Below, one piece after another: positions 44,328-52,848 of a stretch of 64,000 nucleotides of DNA (within the stretch, counting starts at the first letter, position 1; each line of letters begins with the position of its first letter). The stretch comes from Shinella sp. Its GTDB lineage: Bacteria > Pseudomonadota > Alphaproteobacteria > Rhizobiales > Rhizobiaceae. The notes beneath the pieces were generated by a model. The model was not told the origin of the DNA. It worked only from the letters and a program-made list of their open reading frames with translations, and did no database searches. The DNA lies in assembly GCA_003248775.1 (NCBI GenBank), contig QFQX01000008.1, forward strand, positions 62,001-126,000, written 5' to 3'. Both the position numbers and the translations under genes were made by a program.

Positions 44328-44585
44328 ATGGAACCGCGCCGCAACGAGATCGACGACATGATCGTGCACGAGAAGATGCAGGCCGCGCTGGAATACCAGA
44401 ACGAGGCGTGGGCCGATGGCATGGCCGACGGCATCGAACCGGAAATCATCGCGGATGCCGCGTTTGCGCTGGCCATGCGCGAGACCATCCGCATCCATGG
44501 CGAGGACGGCGCCGAGGCAATCCTCGAAGCCTTGCGGACCCGCATGCTGGCCGGCGAATTTTCTCCCGAGCGGCGCGTACAGTAA
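44328..44585 (+). CDS. Conserved small acidic protein
   Basis: 85 residues, rich in Glu, Ala and Met, predicted mostly helical (MIVHEKMQAALEYQNEAWAD, ending FSPERRVQ). No signal peptide and no recognised family. TAAGGAATAGAG lies upstream of the ATG. It sits 92 bp after the TIGR02301 gene and 22 bp before the next gene, so it is likely part of the same unit. Confidence 0.6.
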   Translation: MEPRRNEIDDMIVHEKMQAALEYQNEAWADGMADGIEPEIIADAAFALAMRETIRIHGEDGAEAILEALRTRMLAGEFSPERRVQ

Positions 44586-44607
44586 CCAGAATACCAAAGG
44601 ACGGACG

Positions 44608-45360
44608 ATGCAGATCGGACGTAAACTCAGGCGTAACGGCCTTGCGGCCATATTGGCCGTATCGATGGCCTTGTCCTCGGCGACATTGTGCGGAAATGCA
44701 GCCTTTGCACTTTCCGACATCAAGCAGTTGCCGGCGCCGCATAGCGAAGAGCAGCCCGGCGATAACCAATCCTCCCCGGAGGAGACGCCGGAAACGGAGG
44801 CTCCCGCAGACGAGGCTCTGCCGGGGATTCCCTCCCCTGCTCCGCTGATCAACAAACCGCAGCAGGATAAGGCAGCCGGCGCGGAAGAGCGGCCTCCGGA
44901 AGTCGTCTATGATATCAGCAAGGCGCCGGAAGCCGTGCGTCACCTGCGTGAACAGTTGATCGAGGCAGCCGCATCCGGCGACATCGAGCGGCTTCGTCCC
45001 TTCCTCAACCCAGGCCCCAATCAGACGCAGATCCTGATCGATGCGGATGAAGCCGATCCGGTCGCAACGCTCAAGGGGCTTTCTGGCGATGATGACGGGA
45101 TTGAGATCCTTTCAATCCTCATCGATGTGCTTTCCACCGGCTTTGTACATGTCAATGTCGGCACGCCGGAGGAAGCCTATGTCTGGCCCTACTTTGCCGA
45201 GAAGTCGCTGACATCGCTGACGCCGCCAGAGAAGGTGGAACTGTTGCGGATCGTTACCGCCGGCGACTATGCCGACATGCAGGAGCAAGGAAACTACAAC
45301 TTCTTCCGCGTCGGCATCTCTCCCGATGGCAAATGGAAGTTCTTCACCGCCGGCGACTGA
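44608..45360 (+). CDS. Exported protein of unknown function
   Basis: 250 residues. A long signal peptide (residues 1-35, GLAAILAVSMALSSATLC...AFA) precedes a Pro/Glu-rich linker (about 40-95) and a folded domain with VVYDISKAPEAVRHLREQL and GISPDGKWKFFTAGD at the C-terminus. The YVWPYFAEKSLTSLTPPEKVELL segment is typical of a family of periplasmic rhizobial proteins; I do not know a function. A terminator follows it. Confidence 0.7.
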   Translation: MQIGRKLRRNGLAAILAVSMALSSATLCGNAAFALSDIKQLPAPHSEEQPGDNQSSPEETPETEAPADEALPGIPSPAPLINKPQQDKAAGAEERPPEVVYDISKAPEAVRHLREQLIEAAASGDIERLRPFLNPGPNQTQILIDADEADPVATLKGLSGDDDGIEILSILIDVLSTGFVHVNVGTPEEAYVWPYFAEKSLTSLTPPEKVELLRIVTAGDYADMQEQGNYNFFRVGISPDGKWKFFTAGD

Positions 45361-45385
45361 GGCCCGCCCCTTCTGCCATTCCCGT

Positions 45386-45427
45386 GGATCGTTTCGATTG
45401 AGACCAATGGAAACGATTCCCTTTTTC
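45386..45427 (+). terminator. Rho-independent terminator after the exported-protein gene
   Basis: GGATCGTTTC (45386-45395) pairs with GAAACGATTCC (45410-45420) with one bulge and is followed by CTTTTTC. Confidence 0.75.
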
Positions 45428-45478
45428 GGCCCGATGATCTACAGCATCGGGTAACGAGCAACCGGGATTGGGACGACG

Positions 45479-46318
45479 ATGCCAGCCGCCTTCTTGCAAG
45501 ACCGCTCCCTCATCCGCGTCAGTGGAGCGGACGCCGAGCACTTCCTTCAGAACCTCATCACCACCGACATCGAAGCCATGCCGGTCGGTGAAGCCCGACC
45601 AGGCGCCCTGCTGACGCCGCAGGGCAAGATCCTCTTCGATTTCCTGATCTGGCGCGACGGCCAAGCCTTCGTTCTGGAGACGGCATCGTCGCAGCTGGAA
45701 GGGCTGATAAAACGCCTTTCCATGTACAAGCTCCGGGCCGCGGTCACGATCGCCGGAGACCCGCAAGCCGGCGTCACCGTTTCCTGGGGCGAGGATATCG
45801 CCAGCGAAGGTGTCACCGATTTCCGCTTTGCCCGCGCCGACGTGGCATTGAAGCGTCAGCCGGGCGAACACGGCGCCCACAATACGGCCGGTTACGATGC
45901 GCTGCGGATTCTCTCCGGCATTGTGGAATCCGGCCGTGACTACGCCCTTCAGGACGCCTTCCCGCATGACATCCTGCTCGATCTTTCCGGTGGTGTCTCC
46001 TTCAAGAAGGGCTGTTATGTCGGACAGGAAGTGGTGTCGCGCATGCAGCATCGCGGCACTGCCCGCCGCCGCGTGGTGATCGTCACGGCGGAAGAAAGCC
46101 TGCCGCCGACGGGAACGGAACTCACCGCTCAGGACAAGCCGATCGGCGCGCTCGGCACCGTAACGGGCAATCGCGGCCTTGCCATCGTGCGCATCGACCG
46201 CGCCGGCGAAGCAATGAGCGCCGATGCCGGCATCCTCGCAGCCGACGTCCCGGTTACGCTTGCATTGCCCATCTGGAGCGGCCTCAGTTTTCCGACGAGC
46301 GCCTCAGAGGAGGCCTGA
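45479..46318 (+). CDS. ygfZ: YgfZ-type folate-binding Fe-S maintenance protein
   Basis: 279 residues of the GcvT-like fold. The invariant motif is KKGCYVGQEVVSRMQHRG near residue 182, with the Cys required for function in E. coli YgfZ, and the folate-binding start is LIRVSGADAEHFLQNLITTDI. It helps maintain iron-sulfur enzymes such as MiaB. It is the first of four genes in one direction (HD, phosphatase, regulator), 2 bp apart from the next. Confidence 0.9.
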   Translation: MPAAFLQDRSLIRVSGADAEHFLQNLITTDIEAMPVGEARPGALLTPQGKILFDFLIWRDGQAFVLETASSQLEGLIKRLSMYKLRAAVTIAGDPQAGVTVSWGEDIASEGVTDFRFARADVALKRQPGEHGAHNTAGYDALRILSGIVESGRDYALQDAFPHDILLDLSGGVSFKKGCYVGQEVVSRMQHRGTARRRVVIVTAEESLPPTGTELTAQDKPIGALGTVTGNRGLAIVRIDRAGEAMSADAGILAADVPVTLALPIWSGLSFPTSASEEA

Positions 46319-46320
46319 AC

Positions 46321-46947
46321 ATGGCGGTCGGCGACAATTCGGGCCGTGCCTGGCAGCGCATGCTGTCCGGCCGACGGCTCGATCTTCTCGACCCGTCGCC
46401 GCTGGACGTGGAGATCACGGATATCGCTCACGGGCTGGCGCGCGTCGCCCGCTGGAACGGCCAGACCTCCGGCGACCATGCCTTTTCCGTCGCCCAGCAC
46501 AGCCTGATCGTCGAGGATGTCTTCAGCCGCTGCAATCCCAGGGCGACGGCGGACGAGCAGCTGATGGCGTTGCTGCATGACGCGCCGGAATATGTGATCG
46601 GCGACATGATTTCCCCGTTCAAGGCGGTGGTCGGCGGCGGTTACGAGACCGTGGAGAAACGGCTCGAGGCTGCGATCCATCTGCGCTATGCGCTTCCTCC
46701 GCACCCCTCCGCGGACCTCAAGGGCCAGATCAAGAAAGCCGACCGTGTCTCCGCCTATTTCGAGGCGACGGAACTCGCTGGCTTCTCCCAGAGCGAGGCA
46801 AAGAAATTCTTCGGCCAGCCGCGTGGTATCAGCCGCGACAGCCTGTCGATGGAACCGCTTCCGGCATTCAGGGCGCAGGCGCTGTTCCTTCGGCGTTTCG
46901 AGGAGATCGAATCTGCCCGCAGGCCCGGCGCGAAGGTGGCCCCATGA
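46321..46947 (+). CDS. HD domain hydrolase (YfbR-like)
   Basis: 208 residues with the HD-type metal ligands: H in AFSVAQHSLIVED, HD in ALLHDAPEYVIGDM, and D in IKKADRVSAYFEA. This arrangement is close to YfbR, a 5'-deoxynucleotidase, and to other HD-type nucleotide phosphatases. The start is 2 bp after ygfZ and the stop overlaps the next gene (ATGA), so the set is translationally coupled. The substrate is not known. Confidence 0.88.
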   Translation: MAVGDNSGRAWQRMLSGRRLDLLDPSPLDVEITDIAHGLARVARWNGQTSGDHAFSVAQHSLIVEDVFSRCNPRATADEQLMALLHDAPEYVIGDMISPFKAVVGGGYETVEKRLEAAIHLRYALPPHPSADLKGQIKKADRVSAYFEATELAGFSQSEAKKFFGQPRGISRDSLSMEPLPAFRAQALFLRRFEEIESARRPGAKVAP

Positions 46948-47477
46948 GCTACATCGTCGTTGCGCCGCTCTCCCGTATTGCCGAGATGGCCGTCCGCCAC
47001 AAGGCGCGTGAAATGGTCAGCCTGATTGCCGAGGGGCAGGATTTTCATCGCCCGGCGGTGATTGCCGCCGAACGGCATCTGAAGCTCAAGATGAACGACA
47101 TCAGCTTTGCCGGCACGGGCAATCTGATCGCGCCGCAGGAAGCCCATGTGCGGGAAATCATCGATTTCGCCCGTTCGTGGGACCGCACCGCACCTCTGCT
47201 CATCCATTGCTGGATGGGTGTATCCCGCTCACCGGCCGCAACCCTGATCGCAAGCCTCGCCGTTTCGCCCGATGAAGCTGACGATATCCTGGCAAAACGG
47301 CTCCGCGCGGCCTCTCCCTATGCCACACCGAATACCCGACTGATCGAGATCGGCGATGCTCTCCTCGGACGCGGCGGAGCGCTGGTTCGCGCGGTCAAGG
47401 CGATCGGGCGCGGCGCGGATGCCGATGGCAATGCGCCATTCACCCTTGCCTTGCCGGAACAGGCGACAGCGCCATGA
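46944..47477 (+). CDS. Tyrosine/dual-specificity-type phosphatase family protein
   Basis: 177 residues. The P-loop HCWMGVSRSPAA contains the C-x5-R active site near residue 92. The overall layout (short alpha/beta domain) fits the cysteine-based phosphatases of alphaproteobacteria annotated as tyrosine phosphatase. It overlaps both neighbours by 4 bp (ATGA at 46944 and 47474), a strong sign of shared function with the HD protein and the NAD regulator. Proof of a protein or a small-molecule substrate is lacking. Confidence 0.85.
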   Translation: MSYIVVAPLSRIAEMAVRHKAREMVSLIAEGQDFHRPAVIAAERHLKLKMNDISFAGTGNLIAPQEAHVREIIDFARSWDRTAPLLIHCWMGVSRSPAATLIASLAVSPDEADDILAKRLRAASPYATPNTRLIEIGDALLGRGGALVRAVKAIGRGADADGNAPFTLALPEQATAP

Positions 47478-48463
47478 CCGAAGGACCGACCAACGAACGA
47501 CCTGCGGCAATCGAGATCGGCCTTAACGCGGCCATCGTCGCGGTAGCCGACCGCAGTCCTCGCCTGCTCGTCGTCAGCGATCCGGCAAGCCCGCTGGAGG
47601 CCCTGCCCTTCGGTCCTTTCGATCCATCGCGCCACCGTACGATGGAAGTGTCGCTGCGTACCACCGTCACCACCCAGACGGCGCTGCATATGGGCTATAT
47701 CGAACAGCTCTACACTTTCGGCGATCAAGGGCGGCACAAGATGCCGGGCGACAGCGGCATGCATGTCGTGTCTGTCGGCTATCTGGCCCTGACCCGCATG
47801 GATCCCGCTCGCCACGACAGCCTGCATGCCGCCGGCGTTCACTGGCGGGACTGGTATGGCTACCTGCCGTGGGAAGACTGGCGTCGCGGACGCCCTGCCA
47901 TACTCGATCAGGTGATCCTGCCTGCCCTTTCCGTCTGGGCCGAAGAAGCGCCGGTGGAAGACAGCGACACGATGCGTCCCTCGCGCAAATCCCGCCTGAA
48001 ACTCGCCTTCGGCCTCGATGACTTCCCGTTCGACGAGGAACGGGTTCTGGAGCGCTACGAACTGCTTTACGAAGCAGGACTGATCGATGAGGCGGTTCTG
48101 GACAAGCGGGTCGCATCCCGTCGGGTTGCCGTTCCTCTGGGCACGCCGATGCGTTTCGACCATCGCCGGATCGCAGCGACGGCGCTCGCGAGGCTGCGCA
48201 GCAAGATCAAGTACCGGCCGGTGGTGTTCGAACTCATGCCGCCGGAATTTACCCTGACGGACCTGCAGGCAACGGTGGAGGCGATCTCCGGGCGGCATCT
48301 GCACAAGCAGAATTTCCGCCGTCTGGTCGAGGGTGCCGAACTGGTCGAGCCGACGGGCGGAACGCAGGCAGCCACGGGCGGCCGTCCCGCGGCCCTCTTC
48401 CGTTTCCGCCGGCAGATCCTCGAGGAACGCCCGGCTCCGGGCCTCAAGGTCGGCGGACGCTAA
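47474..48463 (+). CDS. Nudix-like winged-helix regulator of NAD metabolism (NrtR/NadQ type)
   Basis: 329 residues. An N-terminal Nudix fold (LNAAIVAVADRSPRLLVVSD, then YIEQLYTFGDQGR and HVVSVGYLALTR) has no intact catalytic Nudix box. A C-terminal winged helix carries FELMPPEFTLTDLQATVEA and KQNFRRLVEGAELVEPTG. This arrangement defines the NrtR/NadQ (COG4111-like) repressors, which sense NAD-related nucleotides and control NAD synthesis genes. The nadABC genes lie about 2-5 kb away and nadA has an operator-like palindrome upstream, which fits such a role. The start overlaps the phosphatase stop. Confidence 0.85.
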   Translation: MTEGPTNERPAAIEIGLNAAIVAVADRSPRLLVVSDPASPLEALPFGPFDPSRHRTMEVSLRTTVTTQTALHMGYIEQLYTFGDQGRHKMPGDSGMHVVSVGYLALTRMDPARHDSLHAAGVHWRDWYGYLPWEDWRRGRPAILDQVILPALSVWAEEAPVEDSDTMRPSRKSRLKLAFGLDDFPFDEERVLERYELLYEAGLIDEAVLDKRVASRRVAVPLGTPMRFDHRRIAATALARLRSKIKYRPVVFELMPPEFTLTDLQATVEAISGRHLHKQNFRRLVEGAELVEPTGGTQAATGGRPAALFRFRRQILEERPAPGLKVGGR

Positions 48464-48564
48464 GCGAACCGCGCCAGCCGCCATGACACGGACAAAAGCT
48501 TGACCTGACAATCCTCTGCTCCATGTAGCCCCTTTTGAAGAGGCAAAAAGGAGCAATTCGGGCA

Positions 48565-49383
48565 ATGGAACAGCAGGCTTCGGAGGTCATTCTCGCAACG
48601 CAGGCGGCTCTCAGTCAGGCGAGCCAATTGGCAGTGCAATATTCATTCTCCATCGTCGGAGCCCTGCTTCTCCTGATCCTCGGTTGGACCCTTGCATCGG
48701 CCCTCAGCGGCTGGGCTCACACCGGGTTGCGGCATGTGCGTGGGATCGACGAGACGCTTGCGAGCTTCTTCGCGAACGTGCTGCGCTACGCACTGCTGCT
48801 GCTGGTGTTCGTGACGGTGCTCGGCCAGTTCGGGGTGCAGACGGCGTCAATCATCGCGGCGATTGGTGCTGCGGGTCTCGCCATCGGTCTGGCCCTGCAG
48901 GGCACGCTGCAGAACATCGCCGCAGGCATCATGCTTCTGGTACTCAGGCCGTTTCGTGTCGGGGAATATATCGAGACCGGTACTCTTTCCGGCGTGGTTC
49001 TTGAGATCGGCCTCTTCGCCACGGAACTGAAAACGCCCGACGGCCTCTACCGGCTTGCGCCGAACTCCACCCTCTGGAACGTGCCGATCACCAATTTCAG
49101 CAGGATGCCGACCCGACGTTTCGAATTGAAGATCGGCATAGGCTATGACGACGATGTCGAGCTTGCCGAAAAGATCATGAGGGGTCACGCAGAGGGCGAC
49201 AGGCGCGTCCTGTCCAGCCCTAAGGTGGAAACCTTCGTCAGCGAACTCAACGACACGTCCGTCGTGGTCGGCATGCGGTATTGGACGCAGGCGCCGGACT
49301 TCTGGCCGGTCTCGCGCGAAATCATCAGGCAGGTCAGGCAATCACTCAAGGACAATGGCCTGAGATCCGGGCCCAACAGCTGA
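48565..49383 (+). CDS. MscS-type small-conductance mechanosensitive channel
   Basis: About 272 residues with three N-terminal membrane helices and the pore helix region AAGLAIGLALQGTLQNIAAGIML (A/G-rich, about residues 100-122), followed by a beta domain (VGEYIETGTLSGVVLEIGLF) and a C-terminal cytoplasmic cage. It releases solutes upon hypo-osmotic shock. The ATG at 48565 is chosen; AAAAGGAG lies 11 nt upstream. Confidence 0.93.
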   Translation: MEQQASEVILATQAALSQASQLAVQYSFSIVGALLLLILGWTLASALSGWAHTGLRHVRGIDETLASFFANVLRYALLLLVFVTVLGQFGVQTASIIAAIGAAGLAIGLALQGTLQNIAAGIMLLVLRPFRVGEYIETGTLSGVVLEIGLFATELKTPDGLYRLAPNSTLWNVPITNFSRMPTRRFELKIGIGYDDDVELAEKIMRGHAEGDRRVLSSPKVETFVSELNDTSVVVGMRYWTQAPDFWPVSREIIRQVRQSLKDNGLRSGPNS

Positions 49384-49450
49384 CCACCCCGGCGCTCAGC
49401 CCGCATCGACGGACTGGAGCATGGTGTTTCTAAACCAGTCTGCCCGCCGT

Positions 49451-50041
49451 TCAGACGGTTGCCCGCACGGTGGTTTCCGTATCGTTGATATCGCCAGCAG
49501 CATTGGCCTGATAGGCGGCGATGACCGTCTGCATTTCCGCAAGAACGTCCAGAAGACTGACAGTATCGCCATCCTCGTCTTCCGCGGCGGACGAGACGCC
49601 TTCCGGCCGGTTGGCTTCCATTGCCGTGACGAACTGGCTCTCGCTGAGCGACCCGGTCCCCTGGGTATCGAGTTCGGCAAAGAGTGCGGCGGCGTCCTCC
49701 TCGCTCATGTCGCCGGGGCGGGCCGCGACATACTCGGCCTGCGTCACGGAGCCATCGCCATCGGCATCGATTGCGGCGAAGAGTTCCTGCGGGGAAGGCT
49801 TTTCCTCGAACCCGCCGTCCTCCGATCCGGCGAGCAGCATCGCCATCACGCCGCCGGTAACCTGGGACGAAACGCCAGTGGCGGCGTTTTCACTTTGCAC
49901 GGTCGGGTCCTGTGTACGCTTGGCCTCGGAAGCTGCCGCGACTTCATCGGCGCTCACCACGCCGTCGCTATTGGTGTCGAGATAGCCAAGTGACGTAGAA
50001 TATGTGTTTGCGCCGCTGACAGGCAAAGAAATACTAGCCAT
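49451..50041 (-). CDS. EF-hand calcium-binding protein
   Basis: About 196 residues with three EF-hand-like loops (DTNSDGVVSADEV, DADGDGSVTQAEY, DTQGTGSLSESQF) and a fourth degenerate one (DEDGDTVSLLDVL). The N-terminus MASISLPVSGANTYSTSLGY is Ser/Thr-rich, not a classic signal peptide, and resembles the non-cleaved type I-like start of rhizobial EF-hand proteins. The protein may act as a calcium sensor or buffer. Start at 50041; upstream codons extend to 50095 but have no support. It lies between MscS and nadC on the opposite strand to MscS. Confidence 0.82.
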   Translation of the reverse strand: MASISLPVSGANTYSTSLGYLDTNSDGVVSADEVAAASEAKRTQDPTVQSENAATGVSSQVTGGVMAMLLAGSEDGGFEEKPSPQELFAAIDADGDGSVTQAEYVAARPGDMSEEDAAALFAELDTQGTGSLSESQFVTAMEANRPEGVSSAAEDEDGDTVSLLDVLAEMQTVIAAYQANAAGDINDTETTVRATV

Positions 50042-50280
50042 ACAAAGCCCCATAATATTACTGGAAAAAGTCTGTATCCACAGCACGCAATACAAAACCG
50101 CGGATGTTTATAGGCTAAGAGATTCGTTTCAGACGGTCAAAAACCAATAATTATCTACAACAAGTAGTTTGCGAACTTTCGTAGGAACTTCAACGCATTG
50201 AAAGCTCTTCAAGATTTCGCAGCTGCTAACAGGTTCTCCCAAGATGGGTAGTGGCGACCGTCATGAAAAATTATCAATTA
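50042..50280. other. AT-rich intergenic region between the EF-hand gene and nadC
   Basis: 239 bp, clearly richer in A and T than the surrounding genes, with many short A/T tracts (CCAATAATTATCTACAAC, AAAAATTATCAATTATC near the nadC end). No ORF or clear palindrome was found. It contains the EF-hand promoter, and nadC may end in it without a strong terminator. Confidence 0.4.
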
Positions 50281-51186
50281 TCAGCGGATTTCCACATCCA
50301 GACCGATATCGAGCGTCGGCGCGGCCATGGTTATCTTCGAGGTGGAGATGAAATCGACCCCTGTTTCGGCGATTGCGCGGATGGTCTGAAGGTTGACGTT
50401 GCCGGAAGCCTCCAGAATCACACGTCCCGGAGCCGCCGCATAATCAACCAGAGAAAACCCACCATGAGTGCGGTTGATTTCCACAGCTTCGCGCAGCAGG
50501 TCGGGACCCATGTTATCCAGCAAGATGGCATCCGGTCGCGCGCCGAGCCCTTCCTTCATCTGATCGAGATTATCGACCTCCACCTCGATCCGGACGAGAT
50601 GGCCGGCATAGGCACGGGCAGCACGGATTGCTTGAGCGACACCGCCTGCAACTGCGATGTGGTTGTCCTTGATGAGGATGGCGTCATCCAGACCGAAACG
50701 GTGGTTGGAACCGCCGCCGAGCCGGACAGCGTATTTCTCCACCGCGCGCAGACCCGGCAGCGTCTTGCGGGTGCAGGTGACGCGCGCGGTGGTATGGGCG
50801 ATCTCATCGGCGAAGCGCGCGGTGTAGGAGGCGACGCCGGAAAGGTGCATCAGGAAGTTCAGCGCCACACGCTCCGCCGAAAGAATGGAGCGAGCCGACC
50901 CCTCGACATGGATCAGCGACGTGCCTGGCGCCACCCGGTCGCCATCGGACACCAGCGCATGGAAGGCAACGGAGGGATCGACAAGGCGGAAGGCGACGCG
51001 GGCAAGCTCAATGCCGGCGATCACGCCATTCTCGCGACTATTGAGAGCGGCCTTCGCGGTCTTTTCCGGGCCGATGGTCGCGTAGGTGGTGATGTCGCCT
51101 GCGCGTCCGAGATCCTCCAGCAACGCTGCCTTGACGATATCCTCCGCCATCAGCGGCGAGAGGACTGGGCGAAAGGGCTGGGTCAT
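50281..51186 (-). CDS. nadC: Nicotinate-nucleotide diphosphorylase (carboxylating), NadC
   Basis: About 301 residues converting quinolinate and PRPP to nicotinate mononucleotide. Motifs TRKTLPGLRAVEKYAVRLGG and ILIKDNHI define the active site, and LNFLMHLSGVAS the barrel entry. A long open frame continues through nadB in the same frame but is not a fusion; the ATG at 51186 with AGGATATTGCC upstream begins the normal protein. Last gene of nadA-nadB-nadC. Confidence 0.96.
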   Translation of the reverse strand: MTQPFRPVLSPLMAEDIVKAALLEDLGRAGDITTYATIGPEKTAKAALNSRENGVIAGIELARVAFRLVDPSVAFHALVSDGDRVAPGTSLIHVEGSARSILSAERVALNFLMHLSGVASYTARFADEIAHTTARVTCTRKTLPGLRAVEKYAVRLGGGSNHRFGLDDAILIKDNHIAVAGGVAQAIRAARAYAGHLVRIEVEVDNLDQMKEGLGARPDAILLDNMGPDLLREAVEINRTHGGFSLVDYAAAPGRVILEASGNVNLQTIRAIAETGVDFISTSKITMAAPTLDIGLDVEIR

Positions 51187-51203
51187 GGCAATATCCTCAG
51201 GGC

Positions 51204-52802
51204 TCAGCCGGCAAGTTCGGCAGCGATACGGTCGGCATCCTTCAGCGTGATGAAGGTCCGATGGCGGAAGGCCTCGCGCGGCTCGGGGCAATCCGAACGG
51301 TAATGCCCACCCCGGCTTTCCTCGCGCAGATAGGCGGCGGTGGCGATAAGCTTTGCAGTTGTCGCCATATTGGCGAAGCGGACGCGGGTTCGCCCCCGCT
51401 CCTCTTCCAGCGCGACGATTTCGCGGATGAGCGTCTTCAGCCCCTCGCCCGTGCGAATGACGCCGGCATTGGCGGACATCAGCCGGCGCAGCTTCATGAG
51501 CTGCGGGCTGTCTTCCAGCGTTACCAGATCGTCGCTTTCTCCGGCGCTCTTCGGCCATTCGTAGAGGCGCGGCTCCGGCATCATGCCCTTGATGTTCTCG
51601 GCGATCCGCGCCGCGAAGACCACTGCTTCCAGAAGCGAGTTCGAGGCAAGACGATTGGCGCCGTGGACGCCGGTCGACGTCACCTCGCCGGCCGCCCACA
51701 GGCCGTCGATGCTGGTCCGGCCATCGGCATCCACCAGAACGCCGCCCATGTGGTAATGCACCGCCGGCGCAATCGGGATGGGCTGCGTAACCGGATCGAT
51801 GCCCGCCTCCATGCAGGACGCGTAGACGGTCGGGAAAAGCTCCGGGAAATGTGCGCCGACCGCCTTCGTGCAATCGAGGAAAGCGCCGCGGCCCGCCTGA
51901 ACCTCGGCAAAGACGCCGCGCGCCACGACATCGCGAGGGGCAAGCTCGGCATCGGAATGCAGGTCGGTCATGAAGCGGTGACCGGCGCGATTGACCAGCG
52001 TGGCGCCGTCGCCGCGCAGGGCCTCGGTCGCGAGCGGGGCCGGATCGCGACCGATGTCGATCGCCGTCGGGTGGAACTGAACGAATTCCGGGTCGGCGAT
52101 CACGGCGCCGATCCTTGCCGCCATGCCGACGCCGGCACCGCGAGCTTCGGTGGGATTGGTCGTGACCTGATAAAGATGGCCGACGCCACCGGAGCAAAGC
52201 ACCACCGCACGCGCAGGAAAGGCGACGCGGGTCTTGGACTGGCCGGCATCCGGGCGGGCGATGACGCCGGAAACGAAGCGGCCCTCGGAGATCAGCTCCT
52301 CGACCACATAGCCTTCCATCACGCGGATCGACGGCGTCCTGCGCACGGTGGCAATCAGAGCCTCCATGATCGCCTTGCCGGCGCGGTCACCCTTCACCCG
52401 CACGATGCGGCGCTCGGAATGGGCGGCCTCGCGCGACAGCAGGAGTTGGCCTTCGATATCCCGATCGAAGGGAACGCCATAGGCGAGCAGATCGCGAATA
52501 CGGTCCGGCCCTTCTGAAATCATCAGGCGGGCCATCTTCTCATCGACCGTTCCGGCACCGGCAACGACTGTGTCGGCCAGGTGCTTGTCGAAGGTATCGC
52601 CCTCGCTCATGGCCGCGGCAATGCCGCCTTGCGCCCAGGCGGACGAGGCGCCAAAACCGATCGGGGCGGCGGCCAGAACCGTCACCGGACGAGGCGCGAG
52701 CTTCAGCGCGCAGAACAGGCCGGCAAGTCCGCCGCCGATGATGACGATATCGTCGATACCCTGCCAGGATTGCGGGCGGATGGATTCGGTATTGCTGGGC
52801 AT
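51204..52802 (-). CDS. nadB: L-aspartate oxidase, NadB
   Basis: About 532 residues, FAD-dependent, oxidising aspartate to iminoaspartate. The FAD motif DIVIIGGGLAGLFCALKL is at residue 20, the active-site region HSERRIVRVKGDRAG near residue 125 and GGVLVDADGRTSIDGLWAAGE near residue 350, followed by a C-terminal helical domain. The first ATG (52811) is closely followed by a second (52802); the latter matches family starts. Gap to nadC is 17 bp. Confidence 0.95.
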   Translation of the reverse strand: MPSNTESIRPQSWQGIDDIVIIGGGLAGLFCALKLAPRPVTVLAAAPIGFGASSAWAQGGIAAAMSEGDTFDKHLADTVVAGAGTVDEKMARLMISEGPDRIRDLLAYGVPFDRDIEGQLLLSREAAHSERRIVRVKGDRAGKAIMEALIATVRRTPSIRVMEGYVVEELISEGRFVSGVIARPDAGQSKTRVAFPARAVVLCSGGVGHLYQVTTNPTEARGAGVGMAARIGAVIADPEFVQFHPTAIDIGRDPAPLATEALRGDGATLVNRAGHRFMTDLHSDAELAPRDVVARGVFAEVQAGRGAFLDCTKAVGAHFPELFPTVYASCMEAGIDPVTQPIPIAPAVHYHMGGVLVDADGRTSIDGLWAAGEVTSTGVHGANRLASNSLLEAVVFAARIAENIKGMMPEPRLYEWPKSAGESDDLVTLEDSPQLMKLRRLMSANAGVIRTGEGLKTLIREIVALEEERGRTRVRFANMATTAKLIATAAYLREESRGGHYRSDCPEPREAFRHRTFITLKDADRIAAELAG

Positions 52803-52848
52803 GCGGCACATTTCTCCGGCCTGCGCCGGCCTTCCTGTCTCGTCGGAC

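Noticed and set aside
50281..52197. 638-codon open frame suggesting a NadB-NadC fusion
   Set aside because: The upstream part is a different frame of nadB with Arg/Gly-rich nonsense; NadC has its own ATG and ribosome site at 51186.
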